DNA from: Zoogloea sp035335645 | GTDB taxonomy: Bacteria > Pseudomonadota > Gammaproteobacteria > Burkholderiales > Rhodocyclaceae | Assembly: GCA_035335645.1 (NCBI GenBank) | Contig: DAOQMM010000003.1 | Coordinates: 1 to 64,000 of the forward strand | Direction: 5' to 3' | DNA: 64,000 bases | Position numbers and translations under genes: made by a program | The notes under the pieces: model-generated | The model's input: the letters and a program-made list of their open reading frames with translations, nothing else | The model's database searches: none | What the model was told of the DNA's origin: nothing | In this document: positions 25,138-36,084 of the stretch, one piece after another | How the letters are laid out: each line of letters begins with the position of its first letter | Position numbering within the stretch: position 1 is the first letter of the stretch

Positions 25138-25165
25138 GAACTTACGCCGTGGCGGCGGGTCTAGC
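25138..25165 (+). promoter_or_regulatory. Sigma-E/AlgU-type promoter of the rpoE operon
   Basis: GAACTT at 25138-25143 followed by a 16-base spacer and TCTAGC at 25160-25165, matching the sigma-E consensus (GAACTT-N16-TCTRA). It lies about 90 bases before the rpoE ATG, which fits the autoregulation known for this sigma factor. A TATACT at 25198-25203 with a poor -35 could be a second, housekeeping promoter. Confidence 0.72.
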
Positions 25166-25256
25166 GAGTGCTTTGGCGGAGATTTGGAGGCTCACGGTAT
25201 ACTGGGGGTCCTGCGACCGTTTTGGGTTGCGATGTTCCGATTCCAGTATTCCGACC

Positions 25257-25856
25257 ATGAGCGATCGCGAAATTGACCAGCAGTTGGTCGAGCGTGTACA
25301 GCGCGGCGACAAGCAGGCGTTCGGCCTACTTGTGGCGAAGTACCAGCGTAAGCTCGCCCGCCTGCTGTCCCGTCTGATCCGAGACCCTGCCGAAGTGGAG
25401 GACGTCGCCCAGGAGACGTTCATCAAGGCCTATCGGGCCCTTCCGTCCTTTCGGGGGGAGAGTGCTTTTTACACCTGGCTGTACCGCATCGGGATCAACA
25501 CCGCCAAGAACTTCCTCGTGTCGCAGGGGCGCAGGGCACCCACGACGACTGAATTCGATTCGGAGGAAGCGGAAACCTTCGAGGACGGCGATCAGTTGCG
25601 CGACGTGGATACACCCGAGCGGCTGTTGATGACCAAGCAGATCGGGGAGACGGTAAACCTTGCGATGGAGGCCCTGCCGGAGGAACTGAGGGCGGCCATC
25701 GTGTTGCGGGAGATCGAAGGGCTGAGCTACGAAGAGATTGCGACGATCATGGGGTGTCCCATCGGCACCGTGCGGTCGCGCATCTTCCGAGCACGCGAGG
25801 CCATTTCCGAAAAGCTCAAGCCGTTGCTCGACACGGCTCCGAACAAGAGGTGGTGA
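25257..25856 (+). CDS. rpoE: ECF sigma factor RpoE/AlgU
   Basis: 199 residues from the ATG at 25257 (the open frame from 25149 is longer than the family). N-terminal DREIDQQLVERVQRGDKQAF, region 2 (AEVEDVAQETFIKAYRAL) and region 4 (LSYEEIATIMGCPIGTVRSR) are near-identical to AlgU/RpoE. It directs the response to misfolded envelope proteins and, in pseudomonads, exopolysaccharide synthesis. It is followed four bases later by its anti-sigma factor. Confidence 0.96.
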   Translation: MSDREIDQQLVERVQRGDKQAFGLLVAKYQRKLARLLSRLIRDPAEVEDVAQETFIKAYRALPSFRGESAFYTWLYRIGINTAKNFLVSQGRRAPTTTEFDSEEAETFEDGDQLRDVDTPERLLMTKQIGETVNLAMEALPEELRAAIVLREIEGLSYEEIATIMGCPIGTVRSRIFRAREAISEKLKPLLDTAPNKRW

Positions 25857-25860
25857 GAAG

Positions 25861-26406
25861 ATGAAAGAACGTGTTTCTGCCCTGCTCGACGGTGCGCTGG
25901 ACGAGGAATCGACGGTGCGCATGCTCGATCATCTGAAGCGGGATGGGGCATTGCGACGGGACTGGGAGCATTTTTGCCTGGTGGGCGATGCCCTGCGGGG
26001 CGATGAACCGCTGGCCCTGGACGTCACTCGCAGTGTGATGCTGCGTCTCGAAGACGAGCCCACCGTACTCGCACCGGCGGTTCGGCGGGAAGGGAGCGGC
26101 TTCTTCCGGCATCTCATGCCTCTCGCTGCCTCGCTGATGGGGGTGGCGGCGGTAGGCTGGGTTGCCGGCATGTTCAGCGGTGGCGGTGACGCGCTGCACT
26201 TTGCCAAGGTGAACAAATCTCCCGCGCTGATGGCCAGTGTGACGCCTGCGACGTCCGGACAGTCGATGGTGATGCCGACCTCCGTCGAGAATTCGAACCG
26301 GGAATACCTCTTCGCTCACCAGTCCCTGGCGCCCTCGGCGGCGATGCCGGGCGTCGCGCTGTATGTCAGGACGGTGGCGGACACCGCCATGCCCGGTCAG
26401 CGATGA
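25861..26406 (+). CDS. rseA: Anti-sigma-E factor RseA (MucA)
   Basis: 181 residues from the ATG at 25861. The N-terminal cytoplasmic domain (KERVSALLDGALDEESTVRM) is the sigma-binding RseA domain, followed by one membrane helix at about 85-105 (LMPLAASLMGVAAVGWVAGM) and a periplasmic tail. It holds RpoE inactive until cut by proteases. The stop overlaps the rseB ATG. Confidence 0.9.
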   Translation: MKERVSALLDGALDEESTVRMLDHLKRDGALRRDWEHFCLVGDALRGDEPLALDVTRSVMLRLEDEPTVLAPAVRREGSGFFRHLMPLAASLMGVAAVGWVAGMFSGGGDALHFAKVNKSPALMASVTPATSGQSMVMPTSVENSNREYLFAHQSLAPSAAMPGVALYVRTVADTAMPGQR

Positions 26407-27371
26407 GTCGCTTCCGGCATTGCCTGCTGGTCCTGCTGGCCTGTTGCGGAACTGCCCGCGCCGAGGCGCCCGGTGACCCCCTGAGCTGGCTCGGGCGTAT
26501 TGCCGGTGCCGCCCATCGGTTGAATTATTCCGGGACGTTCACCTATCAGCACGGCAAGACGGTCGAGACCTCCCGGATTGCCCACCTGGTGGATGGCAGC
26601 GGCGAGTTCGAGCGGCTCGAAGCGCTTGACGGCAGTCCGCGGGAAGTGGTTCGTAGCAACGATCAGGTCCAGTGCTACCTGCCGGATCAGCGCATGCTGA
26701 TCGTCGATCAGCCCTCGGTGCGGCGCAGCTTTCCTGCGCGTCTGCCACCTTCGGTCAACACGCTTGCGGAAAACTACCGGATCCGCAAGGGCGAAATGGT
26801 ACGTATCGCTGGACTTGAAAGTCAGCAGATCATCCTCGAACCGAAGGACAACCTGCGTTACGGGCATCAGTTCTGGGCGGACGTGAATTCCGGCCTGTTG
26901 CTGCGGGCCCGCTTGATCGACGAAAAGGGTGACAGCATCGAGCAGTTTGCCTTTTCCGAAGTGCAGATCGGGGTGCCCCTCGACCGAGACAAGGTGCGGG
27001 CCCACATCGTCCGTGACCCGGACTGGAAGGTCGTCAATGCGCGCGGAACGGAAGTGCGCATGGAGGATGCAGGATGGGTCTTCCGCAACGCGCTCCCGGG
27101 ATATCGTCAGGTCGTGTCCGTCTTGCGCCAGATCCGGCAGGACCGACCGGAGGCGTATCACGTGGTGTTTTCGGATGGCCTGTCGGCCATATCGGTCTTT
27201 ATCGAGCCTCATGCAGGCAAGAGTTCGGTGATTCAGAGTGGTATGAGTGCCACCGGGTCGTTCAATATCCTGCGGCGGAGTGCGGGTGACTATCTGATCA
27301 CGGTGCTGGGCGAAGTGCCGGCTGCGGCGCTGGTGCGTCTGGCGGATGGCATCGAATTACGGAAGAAATGA
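26403..27371 (+). CDS. rseB: Sigma-E regulatory protein RseB (MucB)
   Basis: 322 residues with a signal peptide (about 1-20, cleavage after ARA). The N-terminal lipid-carrier-like domain begins ~LNYSGTFTYQHGKTVETSRI, and the C-terminal domain contains RDPDWKVVNARGTEV and GYRQVVSVLR. In the periplasm RseB protects RseA from the site-1 protease and senses lipopolysaccharide intermediates. Both ends overlap neighbouring genes by four bases. Confidence 0.92.
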   Translation: MSRFRHCLLVLLACCGTARAEAPGDPLSWLGRIAGAAHRLNYSGTFTYQHGKTVETSRIAHLVDGSGEFERLEALDGSPREVVRSNDQVQCYLPDQRMLIVDQPSVRRSFPARLPPSVNTLAENYRIRKGEMVRIAGLESQQIILEPKDNLRYGHQFWADVNSGLLLRARLIDEKGDSIEQFAFSEVQIGVPLDRDKVRAHIVRDPDWKVVNARGTEVRMEDAGWVFRNALPGYRQVVSVLRQIRQDRPEAYHVVFSDGLSAISVFIEPHAGKSSVIQSGMSATGSFNILRRSAGDYLITVLGEVPAAALVRLADGIELRKK

Positions 27372-27814
27372 TGCGGGTTCCCGGAGTTGTGCAGAAGGTT
27401 GAACAAGGCTTCGCGTGGGTTGAGGTGACGCCTGCAGGGGGCTGTGGACGCTGTCACGAACCGGGTGGCTGCGGAGGGGTGAGCATCACACGGGCGCTGG
27501 AAACGTCCCGCAAGACCTATCGGCTGCCCAATGTACCGGGATGTGTGCCAGGCGAGCGGGTCGGCGTGGTGATCGAGGACGGAGTGGCCCTGCGGGCGGC
27601 GTTGCTGACCTACGGTCTGCCGGTGCTGGGCGTCATCGCCGGCGCGGCGCTCGGGACCGTGCTTGCGACGCCGGAGCGGGGCGACCTGGGGGCGGTGGTG
27701 GGCGCTGTCCTGGGGCTGGCGGGTGGCTTTGTTGCCGGTCGTGGGCGCTGGGGCGAGCGGACCTCGCCCGTGCGCCTGGTGCGGGATGCGGACGGTACGG
27801 GGTGCGGCGCATGA
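27368..27814 (+). CDS. rseC: RseC/MucC-like membrane protein
   Basis: 148 residues. The N-terminal Cys-rich motif GGCGRCHEPGGCGG is characteristic of the RseC/SoxR-reducing protein family. Two membrane segments follow (about 75-115). RseC modulates sigma-E and, as RsxC-partner in E. coli, SoxR reduction. Its role in the mucABCD operon is minor and poorly understood. Confidence 0.88.
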   Translation: MMRVPGVVQKVEQGFAWVEVTPAGGCGRCHEPGGCGGVSITRALETSRKTYRLPNVPGCVPGERVGVVIEDGVALRAALLTYGLPVLGVIAGAALGTVLATPERGDLGAVVGAVLGLAGGFVAGRGRWGERTSPVRLVRDADGTGCGA

Positions 27815-29238
27815 TGCAGCGCACCCTGGGGCGATTCATCTGGGTGATGGTTCTGCTGGGGGCCTTGATGCTGGTGCGTCCGGCGTGGGCACGTGATCTG
27901 CCGGACGTGGCCGAGCTTGCCGAACGTCAGGGCGCAGCGGTGGTGAACATCAGCACCACCCAGGCAGGTCGTTCCGGTGTCCGCGGAGCCCATCCGAATC
28001 TGGACGAAGACGATCCCATGTTCGACTTCTTCCGTCGTTTCGTGCCGCGAGGCCCGGGTGGCGTACCGCGGATGGACCCGGACGACCGTTCGCTGGGGTC
28101 CGGATTCATCGTGTCGTCCGATGGGTACGTGCTCACCAACGCCCACGTGGTGGACAGCGCCGACGAGATCGTCGTCAAGCTCACCGACAAGCGCGAATTC
28201 CGCGCCCGTCTGATCGGCGCCGACGCACGCTCCGACATTGCCCTGCTCAAGATCGAGGCGTCCGGCCTGCCGCGGGTGGCGTTCGGCGATCCAGCCAGGC
28301 TGCGCGTCGGTGACTGGGTGGTGGCGATCGGTGCGCCCTTCGGGTTCGAGAATTCGGTGACGGCGGGGATCGTCAGCGCCAAGGGGCGCGCCCTGCCGCA
28401 GGAAAATTTCGTTCCCTTCATCCAGACGGATGTGGCCATCAATCCGGGCAATTCCGGTGGGCCGCTGTTCAACATGAAGGGTGAAGTGGTCGGGATCAAT
28501 TCCCAGATCTACAGCCGTACGGGTGGGTTCATGGGTTTGTCCTTCGCCATTCCCATCGACGTGGCCATGGATGTGCAGGCACAACTGCGTCAGAACGGTC
28601 GCGTGCAGCGCGGACGTATCGGCGTGGTGATCCAGGAGGTTTCGCGGGATCTGGGCGAGAGCTTCAATCTCGCCCGTCCGGCCGGAGCCCTGGTGAGTTC
28701 GGTTGAGAAGGGCAGTCCTGCCGACAAGGCGGGCTTCGAGCAGGGCGATATCGTGCTGCGATTCGACGGTCGGTCTGTGGGGCTTTCGAGCGAGCTGCCG
28801 CGCCTGGTGGGCGGCACCCGTCCGGGCAGCAGGGTGGTGGCCCAGGTGTGGCGGCGTGGGGTACAGAAGGATCTGACGGTGACGGTCGCCGAGTTGCCCG
28901 ACGAAAAGCCGCAAAAGGTCATTGCCAAGGTCATGCGGCCCGAAGCCCCACCCAACAAACTCGGCATCCTGGTGGTGGACCCGAATGCGGAACAGCGCCG
29001 CAAGATCGGTGCCGGCGTGGTCGTGGATGCCCTGCGCAGCCCTTCGGCGCGGGCGTCCGAGATCCAGGCCGGCGATGCGATTCTCGCGCTGGTGAGTCGC
29101 GGCACGCGGGTGGATATCCGTTCAGCGGACCAGTTCAACCGGGTCGTGGCAGCCTTCGAGGGCGGGCAGGCGGTGTCGGCCCTGGTCCAGCGAGGCGACG
29201 TGCAGACCTTTGTACCCCTGCGCACCCTTGAGCGCTGA
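27811..29238 (+). CDS. mucD: Periplasmic Do-family serine protease MucD (DegP/DegQ)
   Basis: 475 residues from the ATG at 27811 (ATGA overlap with rseC). Signal peptide to about residue 28 (ARPAWA region). Catalytic triad His112 (LTNAHVV), Asp142 (ARSDIALLKI) and Ser215 (NPGNSGGPLF), then two PDZ domains (~280-360 and ~390-470). It degrades or refolds misfolded periplasmic proteins and restrains the sigma-E response. Placement after rseC matches the mucABCD operon of pseudomonads. Confidence 0.96.
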   Translation: MMQRTLGRFIWVMVLLGALMLVRPAWARDLPDVAELAERQGAAVVNISTTQAGRSGVRGAHPNLDEDDPMFDFFRRFVPRGPGGVPRMDPDDRSLGSGFIVSSDGYVLTNAHVVDSADEIVVKLTDKREFRARLIGADARSDIALLKIEASGLPRVAFGDPARLRVGDWVVAIGAPFGFENSVTAGIVSAKGRALPQENFVPFIQTDVAINPGNSGGPLFNMKGEVVGINSQIYSRTGGFMGLSFAIPIDVAMDVQAQLRQNGRVQRGRIGVVIQEVSRDLGESFNLARPAGALVSSVEKGSPADKAGFEQGDIVLRFDGRSVGLSSELPRLVGGTRPGSRVVAQVWRRGVQKDLTVTVAELPDEKPQKVIAKVMRPEAPPNKLGILVVDPNAEQRRKIGAGVVVDALRSPSARASEIQAGDAILALVSRGTRVDIRSADQFNRVVAAFEGGQAVSALVQRGDVQTFVPLRTLER

Positions 29239-29479
29239 CCGCCATCTCACCGTGTTGAGTCGGGCGTGGTGCCACCTGTGCCACGACCTGCTCGACGCGC
29301 TGGCGCCGCTGCAGGTCGAACTGGGCTTCTCGGTCGAGGTCATTGACGTAGACAGCGATCCGGAACTCGAGGAGCGCTGGAACGAAGCGGTGCCGGTCGT
29401 GTTGGCGGGGGAGGGGGAGCTGTGTCGTCACTTCCTGGACGCGGCGGCGATCCGTGCTCATTTCCGGCGGATCGGTTAG
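29228..29479 (+). CDS. Glutaredoxin-like (DUF836) thiol protein
   Basis: About 83 residues. The start is uncertain: TTG at 29228 overlapping the mucD end is chosen, with GTG at 29252 and TTG at 29210 as alternatives. The motif SRAWCHLCHDLL is a CxxC thioredoxin-fold active site, and VPVVLAGEGELCRHFLDA fits the cis-Pro loop. Small glutaredoxin-family proteins occur between mucD and lepA in many betaproteobacteria; the substrate is unknown. Confidence 0.82.
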   Translation: MSADRHLTVLSRAWCHLCHDLLDALAPLQVELGFSVEVIDVDSDPELEERWNEAVPVVLAGEGELCRHFLDAAAIRAHFRRIG

Positions 29480-29545
29480 AATCCAAGCCCTTGGAAGGCC
29501 AACACATTTCCCTCGGGTGCCCGTCGGCACCCTTTTTATTGCTCC

Positions 29546-31342
<1,797 letters not shown>

Positions 31343-31388
31343 GTCCTTCGCGGACACCTGTCTGCTTAGGACGTGAAGGGACTACGAC

Positions 31389-32225
31389 GTGAATTTTGCT
31401 TTGATCCTGTTTGTCCTGTTGCTGATCAGCGGGGCGCTGTGGGCACTCGACCATTTCGTCGCGCGCAAGCAGCGTGGCGCCGGTGCCCCGCCGCCCTGGT
31501 GGGTGGAATACGGTGCCAGCTTCTTTCCGGTGATCCTGGTGGTGTTCTGCCTGCGCTCCTTCGTCGTGGAGCCGTTCAAGATTCCGTCCGGTTCCATGCT
31601 TCCGACGCTGCTGGTGGGCGACTTCATCCTCGTCAACAAGTGGACCTACGGCATCCGCCTGCCGGTCATCAACAAGAAGATCGTCGACATCAATCAGCCC
31701 CGGCGGGGCGACGTGATGGTGTTCCGCTTCCCGGCCGATCCATCCCTCGACTACATCAAGCGCGTGGTCGGTCTGCCGGGTGACAAGGTGGAATACCTGG
31801 ACAAGAAGCTTGTCATCAATGGCGTTGAAATGCCCCAGAGGCCGGACGGGGATTTCCTGCATCCCGATGCCCTGGACCCTTCCCGCCAAGGCGATGGAAA
31901 GGGCGCGGACCGGCAGACACGGATGTTCTCGCCCCGGTTCATCGAGAAGCTCGGCGACGTGGAGCACAGCATCCTCATTGAACCGGACGTACCTTCATTC
32001 GTCTCGCAGGTTGTCCAGTTCCCGCAGAGGGAAAACTGCACCTATACTAGCCGCGGCGTGAGTTGCACCGTGCCGGAGGGGCATTACTTCATGATGGGGG
32101 ACAACCGGGACGGCAGCTTCGACAGTCGCGGGTGGGGCTTTGTGCCGGACGCCAATATCGTCGGCAAGGCCTTCTTCATCTGGTTCAACTTCAACGATCT
32201 GAAACGCATCGGCAGTTTCCACTGA
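31389..32225 (+). CDS. lepB: Signal peptidase I (LepB)
   Basis: 278 residues from a GTG start with AAGGGA upstream. Two N-terminal membrane segments (about 3-20 and 43-60), then the catalytic Ser69 in PSGSMLPTLLVGD and Lys124 in YIKRVVGLPGD, and the C-terminal box GDNRDGSFDSRGWGFVP. It removes signal peptides from secreted proteins, which would include the PEP-CTERM protein at 40229. Confidence 0.97.
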   Translation: MNFALILFVLLLISGALWALDHFVARKQRGAGAPPPWWVEYGASFFPVILVVFCLRSFVVEPFKIPSGSMLPTLLVGDFILVNKWTYGIRLPVINKKIVDINQPRRGDVMVFRFPADPSLDYIKRVVGLPGDKVEYLDKKLVINGVEMPQRPDGDFLHPDALDPSRQGDGKGADRQTRMFSPRFIEKLGDVEHSILIEPDVPSFVSQVVQFPQRENCTYTSRGVSCTVPEGHYFMMGDNRDGSFDSRGWGFVPDANIVGKAFFIWFNFNDLKRIGSFH

Positions 32226-32227
32226 TC

Positions 32228-32599
32228 ATGACGCGAAAAAACCAGTCGGGCATGAGCATCATCGGCATGGCGCTGAGCGCCGTGCTGATGGGCGCCGCGC
32301 TGCTCGTATTCCTCAAGGTCGTCCCGGCGGTCAGCGAATACATGGGCGTGCGGCGGGCGATTTCCGCCGTGGCCTCCGGTGCGGATCCAACCACCGCCAC
32401 GGTGTCCCAGTTGCGCGATGCGTTCACCAAACGGGCGCGCATCGACGACATCACCAGCATCGGTGCGAGCGAACTGGATATCACCAAAGAGGATGGCAAG
32501 ATCGTCATCACCGCGTCCTATTCCCGCAAGATTCCGCTGGTGTCCAACGTCAGCCTGCTGATCGACTTCTACGCGACGTCGGCACCGACGGGTCGTTGA
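32228..32599 (+). CDS. DUF4845 membrane protein
   Basis: 123 residues from the ATG at 32228, two bases after lepB. One N-terminal membrane helix (about 9-30, MSIIGMALSAVLMGAALLVF) and a periplasmic part containing DDITSIGASELDITKEDGKI and SRKIPLVSNVSLLIDF, as in DUF4845 proteins that sit between lepB and rnc in betaproteobacteria. Function unknown. The pilin-like hydrophobic N-terminus has no clear cleavage site. Confidence 0.85.
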   Translation: MTRKNQSGMSIIGMALSAVLMGAALLVFLKVVPAVSEYMGVRRAISAVASGADPTTATVSQLRDAFTKRARIDDITSIGASELDITKEDGKIVITASYSRKIPLVSNVSLLIDFYATSAPTGR

Positions 32600-32607
32600 G
32601 CGTCCCG

Positions 32608-33279
32608 ATGAAGCTGGATGCGTTGCAGGTGGCCCTCGGCCATCGCTTCAACCGGCCGGAGTTGCTGGTCCAGGCGCTGACCCATCGCAGCTTCGGCTCG
32701 CCCCATAACGAGCGCCTCGAATTCCTGGGTGACAGCGTCCTCAACTGTGTTACCGCGATTGCCCTGTACGACCGCTTTGCAGCGTTGAGGGAAGGGGATC
32801 TGTCCCGACTGCGTGCCAATCTGGTCCGGCAGGAAGCCCTCTTCCGGGTCGCCGAGACCCTTCGGCTCGGTGAGTGCCTCAAGCTGGGCGAAGGTGAATT
32901 GAAAAGTGGCGGTCATCGTCGCCCTTCCATCCTGGCCGACGCCCTCGAAGCTGTTTTCGCGGCCGTCTTTCTGGATGCAGGCTTCGAGACGGCCAAGGCG
33001 GTGATCGACCGGCTCTATGCGGATGCCCTGGTGGCGATCGACCCGGCGAGCGCCCTCAAGGACCCCAAGACCGCGCTGCAGGAATGGCTCCAGGGCCGCC
33101 GCATGCCGCTGCCCCGGTATTCCCTGGCGGATACCCGCGGTGAAGCCCATCGCCAGGAGTTCGAGGTGGAGTGCGAGATCGCCGGCCTCGGCCTGAAGAC
33201 CCGCGGCGTGGGCGTCAGCCGCCGTGCCGCCGAGCAGCAATCCGCCCAGCGGGCCCTTGAGCGCCTGCCCAAGTCATGA
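32608..33279 (+). CDS. rnc: Ribonuclease III
   Basis: About 223 residues from the ATG at 32608; a TTG at 32596 that overlaps the previous stop is an alternative. The RNase III signature ERLEFLGDSVLN and the second acidic cluster DALEAVFAAVFLDAG are followed by a C-terminal dsRNA-binding domain (DPKTALQEWLQGRRMPLPRY). It processes rRNA precursors and structured mRNAs. The stop overlaps the era start. Confidence 0.96.
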   Translation: MKLDALQVALGHRFNRPELLVQALTHRSFGSPHNERLEFLGDSVLNCVTAIALYDRFAALREGDLSRLRANLVRQEALFRVAETLRLGECLKLGEGELKSGGHRRPSILADALEAVFAAVFLDAGFETAKAVIDRLYADALVAIDPASALKDPKTALQEWLQGRRMPLPRYSLADTRGEAHRQEFEVECEIAGLGLKTRGVGVSRRAAEQQSAQRALERLPKS

Positions 33280-34184
33280 CCGAACACACCGTTTCCGCTG
33301 ACACCCCGTTCCGCACCGGGTTTGTGGCCATCGTCGGCCGCCCCAACGTGGGCAAGTCCACGCTGCTCAACCGGCTCATCGGGCAGAAGATCAGCATCGT
33401 CTCGCGCAAGGCCCAGACCACCCGCCACCGGGTGACCGGGGTCCTCACCGAAGGCGGCGCCCAGTTCATCTTTGTCGATACGCCGGGCTTCCAGACGCGC
33501 CACAAGAATGCCCTCAACCGGGCCATGAACCGCACCGTCACCCAGGTGCTGGCGGACGTGGACCTGGTGCTCTTCGTTATCGAATCCGGCCGCTTCGGCC
33601 CCGAGGACGAGCAGGTGGTCAAGCTGCTGCCCGAAGGTGCGCGGGTGATCCTGGTCATCAACAAGGTGGACATGCTCGCCGACAAGGCCCGCCTGCTGCC
33701 CTTCATGGAGCGCATGAGCGGCGTCTATCCCTTTACCGAGATCGTGCCGGTGAGCGCCGAAAAGGGTCAGAACACGGCCCAGCTCCTGAAGGCCGCCATG
33801 CCTTACCTGCCGGAAGGCGAGCCCATCTTCGGTGAGGACGACATCACCGATCGCAGTGAGCGCTTCCTTGCGGCCGAATTCCTGCGGGAGAAGCTGTTCC
33901 GTCAGCTCGGCGAGGAACTGCCCTACGGCATGACCGTCGAGATCGAGAAGTTCGAGGCCGAGCCCGGCCTGCGCCGCATCCACGCGGCCATCATCGTGGA
34001 CAAGGCCCCCCACAAGGCGATGGTGATCGGCCGCGGCGGCGAGCGTCTCAAACGCATCGCCAGCGAGGCCCGCGTCGATATGGAACAGCTCTTCGACTCC
34101 CGCGTCTTCCTGGAGGTGTGGGTCAAGGTCAAGGGCGGCTGGGCCGACGACGAGCGGGCGCTGAAGAGCCTCGGCTACGAATAA
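33276..34184 (+). CDS. era: GTPase Era
   Basis: 302 residues. G1 GRPNVGKSTLLN, the effector region SRKAQTTRHRVTGV, G3 VDTPGFQ, G4 NKVDML, then a C-terminal KH domain (KAMVIGRGGERLKRIASEAR) that binds the 3' end of 16S rRNA. Involved in 30S subunit maturation. Coupled to rnc by ATGA. Confidence 0.97.
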   Translation: MTEHTVSADTPFRTGFVAIVGRPNVGKSTLLNRLIGQKISIVSRKAQTTRHRVTGVLTEGGAQFIFVDTPGFQTRHKNALNRAMNRTVTQVLADVDLVLFVIESGRFGPEDEQVVKLLPEGARVILVINKVDMLADKARLLPFMERMSGVYPFTEIVPVSAEKGQNTAQLLKAAMPYLPEGEPIFGEDDITDRSERFLAAEFLREKLFRQLGEELPYGMTVEIEKFEAEPGLRRIHAAIIVDKAPHKAMVIGRGGERLKRIASEARVDMEQLFDSRVFLEVWVKVKGGWADDERALKSLGYE

Positions 34185-34217
34185 ACCGGCCGCCGGTCTT
34201 CCATCGGGCACCCTGCC

Positions 34218-34955
34218 ATGGCGGCGAAACAGCGTGTCGATCAGCAGCCCGGCTTCGTGCTGCACAGCTACCCGTACCGGGAGACCAGCCTCATCGTCGA
34301 GGTCTTCAGCCGCGACCACGGCCGCGTCGGCCTGGTCGCCAAGGGCGCCCGGCGGCCGTCGTCGGCCCTGCGCGGCACCCTGATGGCCTTTCAGCCCCTG
34401 CTCATCGACTGGAGCGGCGGCGGCGAGGTGAAGACCCTGATTCGCGCCGAATGGCAGGGCGGGCAGCCGCTGCTGGGCGGGCAGGCCCTGCTCGTCGCGT
34501 ATTACGCCAACGAACTGCTGATGCGCCTGCTGCCGCGGGAAGATCCCCATCCCGAACTCCATCACGCCTACGGTGAGGCCCTGCGCACGTTGGCCGGTGG
34601 TGAAGCGCAGGAGGTCGTGTTGCGCCGCTTCGAGCTGGCCCTCTTGCAGGAGCTGGGCTACGGCCTGCCGCTCGAAGAGGACGTGGACGGGCAGCCCGTC
34701 CGGCCCGACCGGTTCTACGCCTATATAATCGAGCGCGGCCCGGTGCCGGTCGACGATGCCGGCATCGAGGAGGCCGCCCTGGTCAGCGGCCGCACCTTGT
34801 TGCACATGGCCCGCGGCGACTTTTCCGATCCGGACATCCTCGCCGGCAGCAAGGCCCTGATGCGTCGCCTCATCCAGCATTACCTCGGCGGGCAGGTGCT
34901 CCAGTCCCGCCGCGTCTTCACTGAACTCATCGCCTTTCCCGGAGAACCGTCTTGA
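34218..34955 (+). CDS. recO: DNA repair protein RecO
   Basis: 245 residues. N-terminal OB fold (GFVLHSYPYRETSLIVEVFS, then HGRVGLVAKGARRP) and a helical C-terminal part (RRFELALLQELGYG). It lacks the Cys residues of zinc-containing RecO. It helps load RecA with RecR. The stop overlaps the pdxJ TTG start. Confidence 0.94.
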   Translation: MAAKQRVDQQPGFVLHSYPYRETSLIVEVFSRDHGRVGLVAKGARRPSSALRGTLMAFQPLLIDWSGGGEVKTLIRAEWQGGQPLLGGQALLVAYYANELLMRLLPREDPHPELHHAYGEALRTLAGGEAQEVVLRRFELALLQELGYGLPLEEDVDGQPVRPDRFYAYIIERGPVPVDDAGIEEAALVSGRTLLHMARGDFSDPDILAGSKALMRRLIQHYLGGQVLQSRRVFTELIAFPGEPS

Positions 34956-35710
34956 TCGAACTCGGTGTCAACATCGACCACGTCGCCACCCTGCGCCAGG
35001 CGCGTCGCACCTGGGAGCCGGATCCCGTGTGGGCCGCCGTCGAGGCCCACCTGGGCGGCGCCGATGGCATCACCGTGCACCTGCGGGAAGACCGTCGCCA
35101 CATCCAGGATGCGGACGTGCGCAAGCTGCGCGAGCTCACCCAGATCAAGCTCAACCTGGAAATGGCCGCCACCGACGAGATGGTCGGCATCGCCTGCGCC
35201 CTCAAGCCCGAGCTGGCCATGTTCGTGCCGGAAGGCCGCCACGAGGTGACCACCGAAGGGGGCCTGGACATCGTTTCCCAGGAGGCCCGCCTGAAGGACG
35301 CCGTCGCCCGCCTCGCCGACCAGGGCATCATCACCAGCGTGTTCATCGACGCGGAAGTCGCCCAGGTGGAAGCCGCCGCGCGCATCGGCGCCAGGGTCTG
35401 CGAGATCCACACCGGCCCCTACGCCCACGTCTTCCACGACGCCGGCCGGGACGCGGAGAGCCCTGCGGTGGTGGCCGAGATCGACAAGATCGCCCGCGCC
35501 GGCGAGGCCATCCGCGCCCTGGGTCTGCGCTTCAACGCCGGTCACGCCCTCAACTACTACAACGTCCAGCCCATCGCCCGCCTGCCCGGCGTACGCGAGC
35601 TGCACATCGGCCATTCCATCGTCAGCCGTTCGGTCTTCACCGGCCTGCGCGAGGCGGTGCGGGAGATGAAGCGCCTGATGCGCGAAGCGGCGGAGCGGGG
35701 TGCCCGGTGA
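34952..35710 (+). CDS. pdxJ: Pyridoxine 5'-phosphate synthase (PdxJ)
   Basis: 252 residues from a TTG start (TTGA overlap with recO) with GGAGAA upstream. Family signatures are NIDHVATLRQARRT near the N-terminus, GITVHLREDRRHIQD, and the C-terminal ELHIGHSIVSRSVFTGL. It condenses deoxyxylulose phosphate and aminoacetone phosphate to pyridoxine phosphate. The cofactor serves enzymes such as the aminotransferase at 6198. Confidence 0.96.
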   Translation: MIELGVNIDHVATLRQARRTWEPDPVWAAVEAHLGGADGITVHLREDRRHIQDADVRKLRELTQIKLNLEMAATDEMVGIACALKPELAMFVPEGRHEVTTEGGLDIVSQEARLKDAVARLADQGIITSVFIDAEVAQVEAAARIGARVCEIHTGPYAHVFHDAGRDAESPAVVAEIDKIARAGEAIRALGLRFNAGHALNYYNVQPIARLPGVRELHIGHSIVSRSVFTGLREAVREMKRLMREAAERGAR

Positions 35711-36084
35711 TCCACGGGATCGGCACCGACATCGTCCGCGTCGCCCGCCTGGACGAGGCGCTGGCCCGTCACGGCGCGCGCTTTGCCGAGCGCATCCTGG
35801 CCGAGCCTGAGCGCGTCGCCTGGCAGGCCGCCCGACAGCCGGCGCGCCACCTCGCCAAACGCTTCGCCGCCAAGGAAGCCTTCGGCAAGGCGCTGGGCAC
35901 CGGCGTCGCCGCGCCAGCCACCCTGCACGCCGTGCGCGTGGGTCACGATCCCCTCGGCAAACCGGTCTTCGAATACGCCCCGGCCCTCGCCGCTTATCTT
36001 GCGGAACGGGGCCTCGTCGCCCACCTGAGTCTTTCGGATGAAGCCGACTACGTGCTCGCCTTCGCCGTCATCGAACAGCCATGA
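35707..36084 (+). CDS. acpS: Holo-ACP synthase (AcpS)
   Basis: 125 residues from a GTG that overlaps the pdxJ stop. IHGIGTDIVRVARLDEAL holds the metal-binding Asp, and KRFAAKEAFGKALGTG holds the catalytic Glu/Lys. It transfers phosphopantetheine to Ser37 of the AcpP encoded at 21486. The stop overlaps the nagZ ATG. Confidence 0.95.
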   Translation: MIHGIGTDIVRVARLDEALARHGARFAERILAEPERVAWQAARQPARHLAKRFAAKEAFGKALGTGVAAPATLHAVRVGHDPLGKPVFEYAPALAAYLAERGLVAHLSLSDEADYVLAFAVIEQP

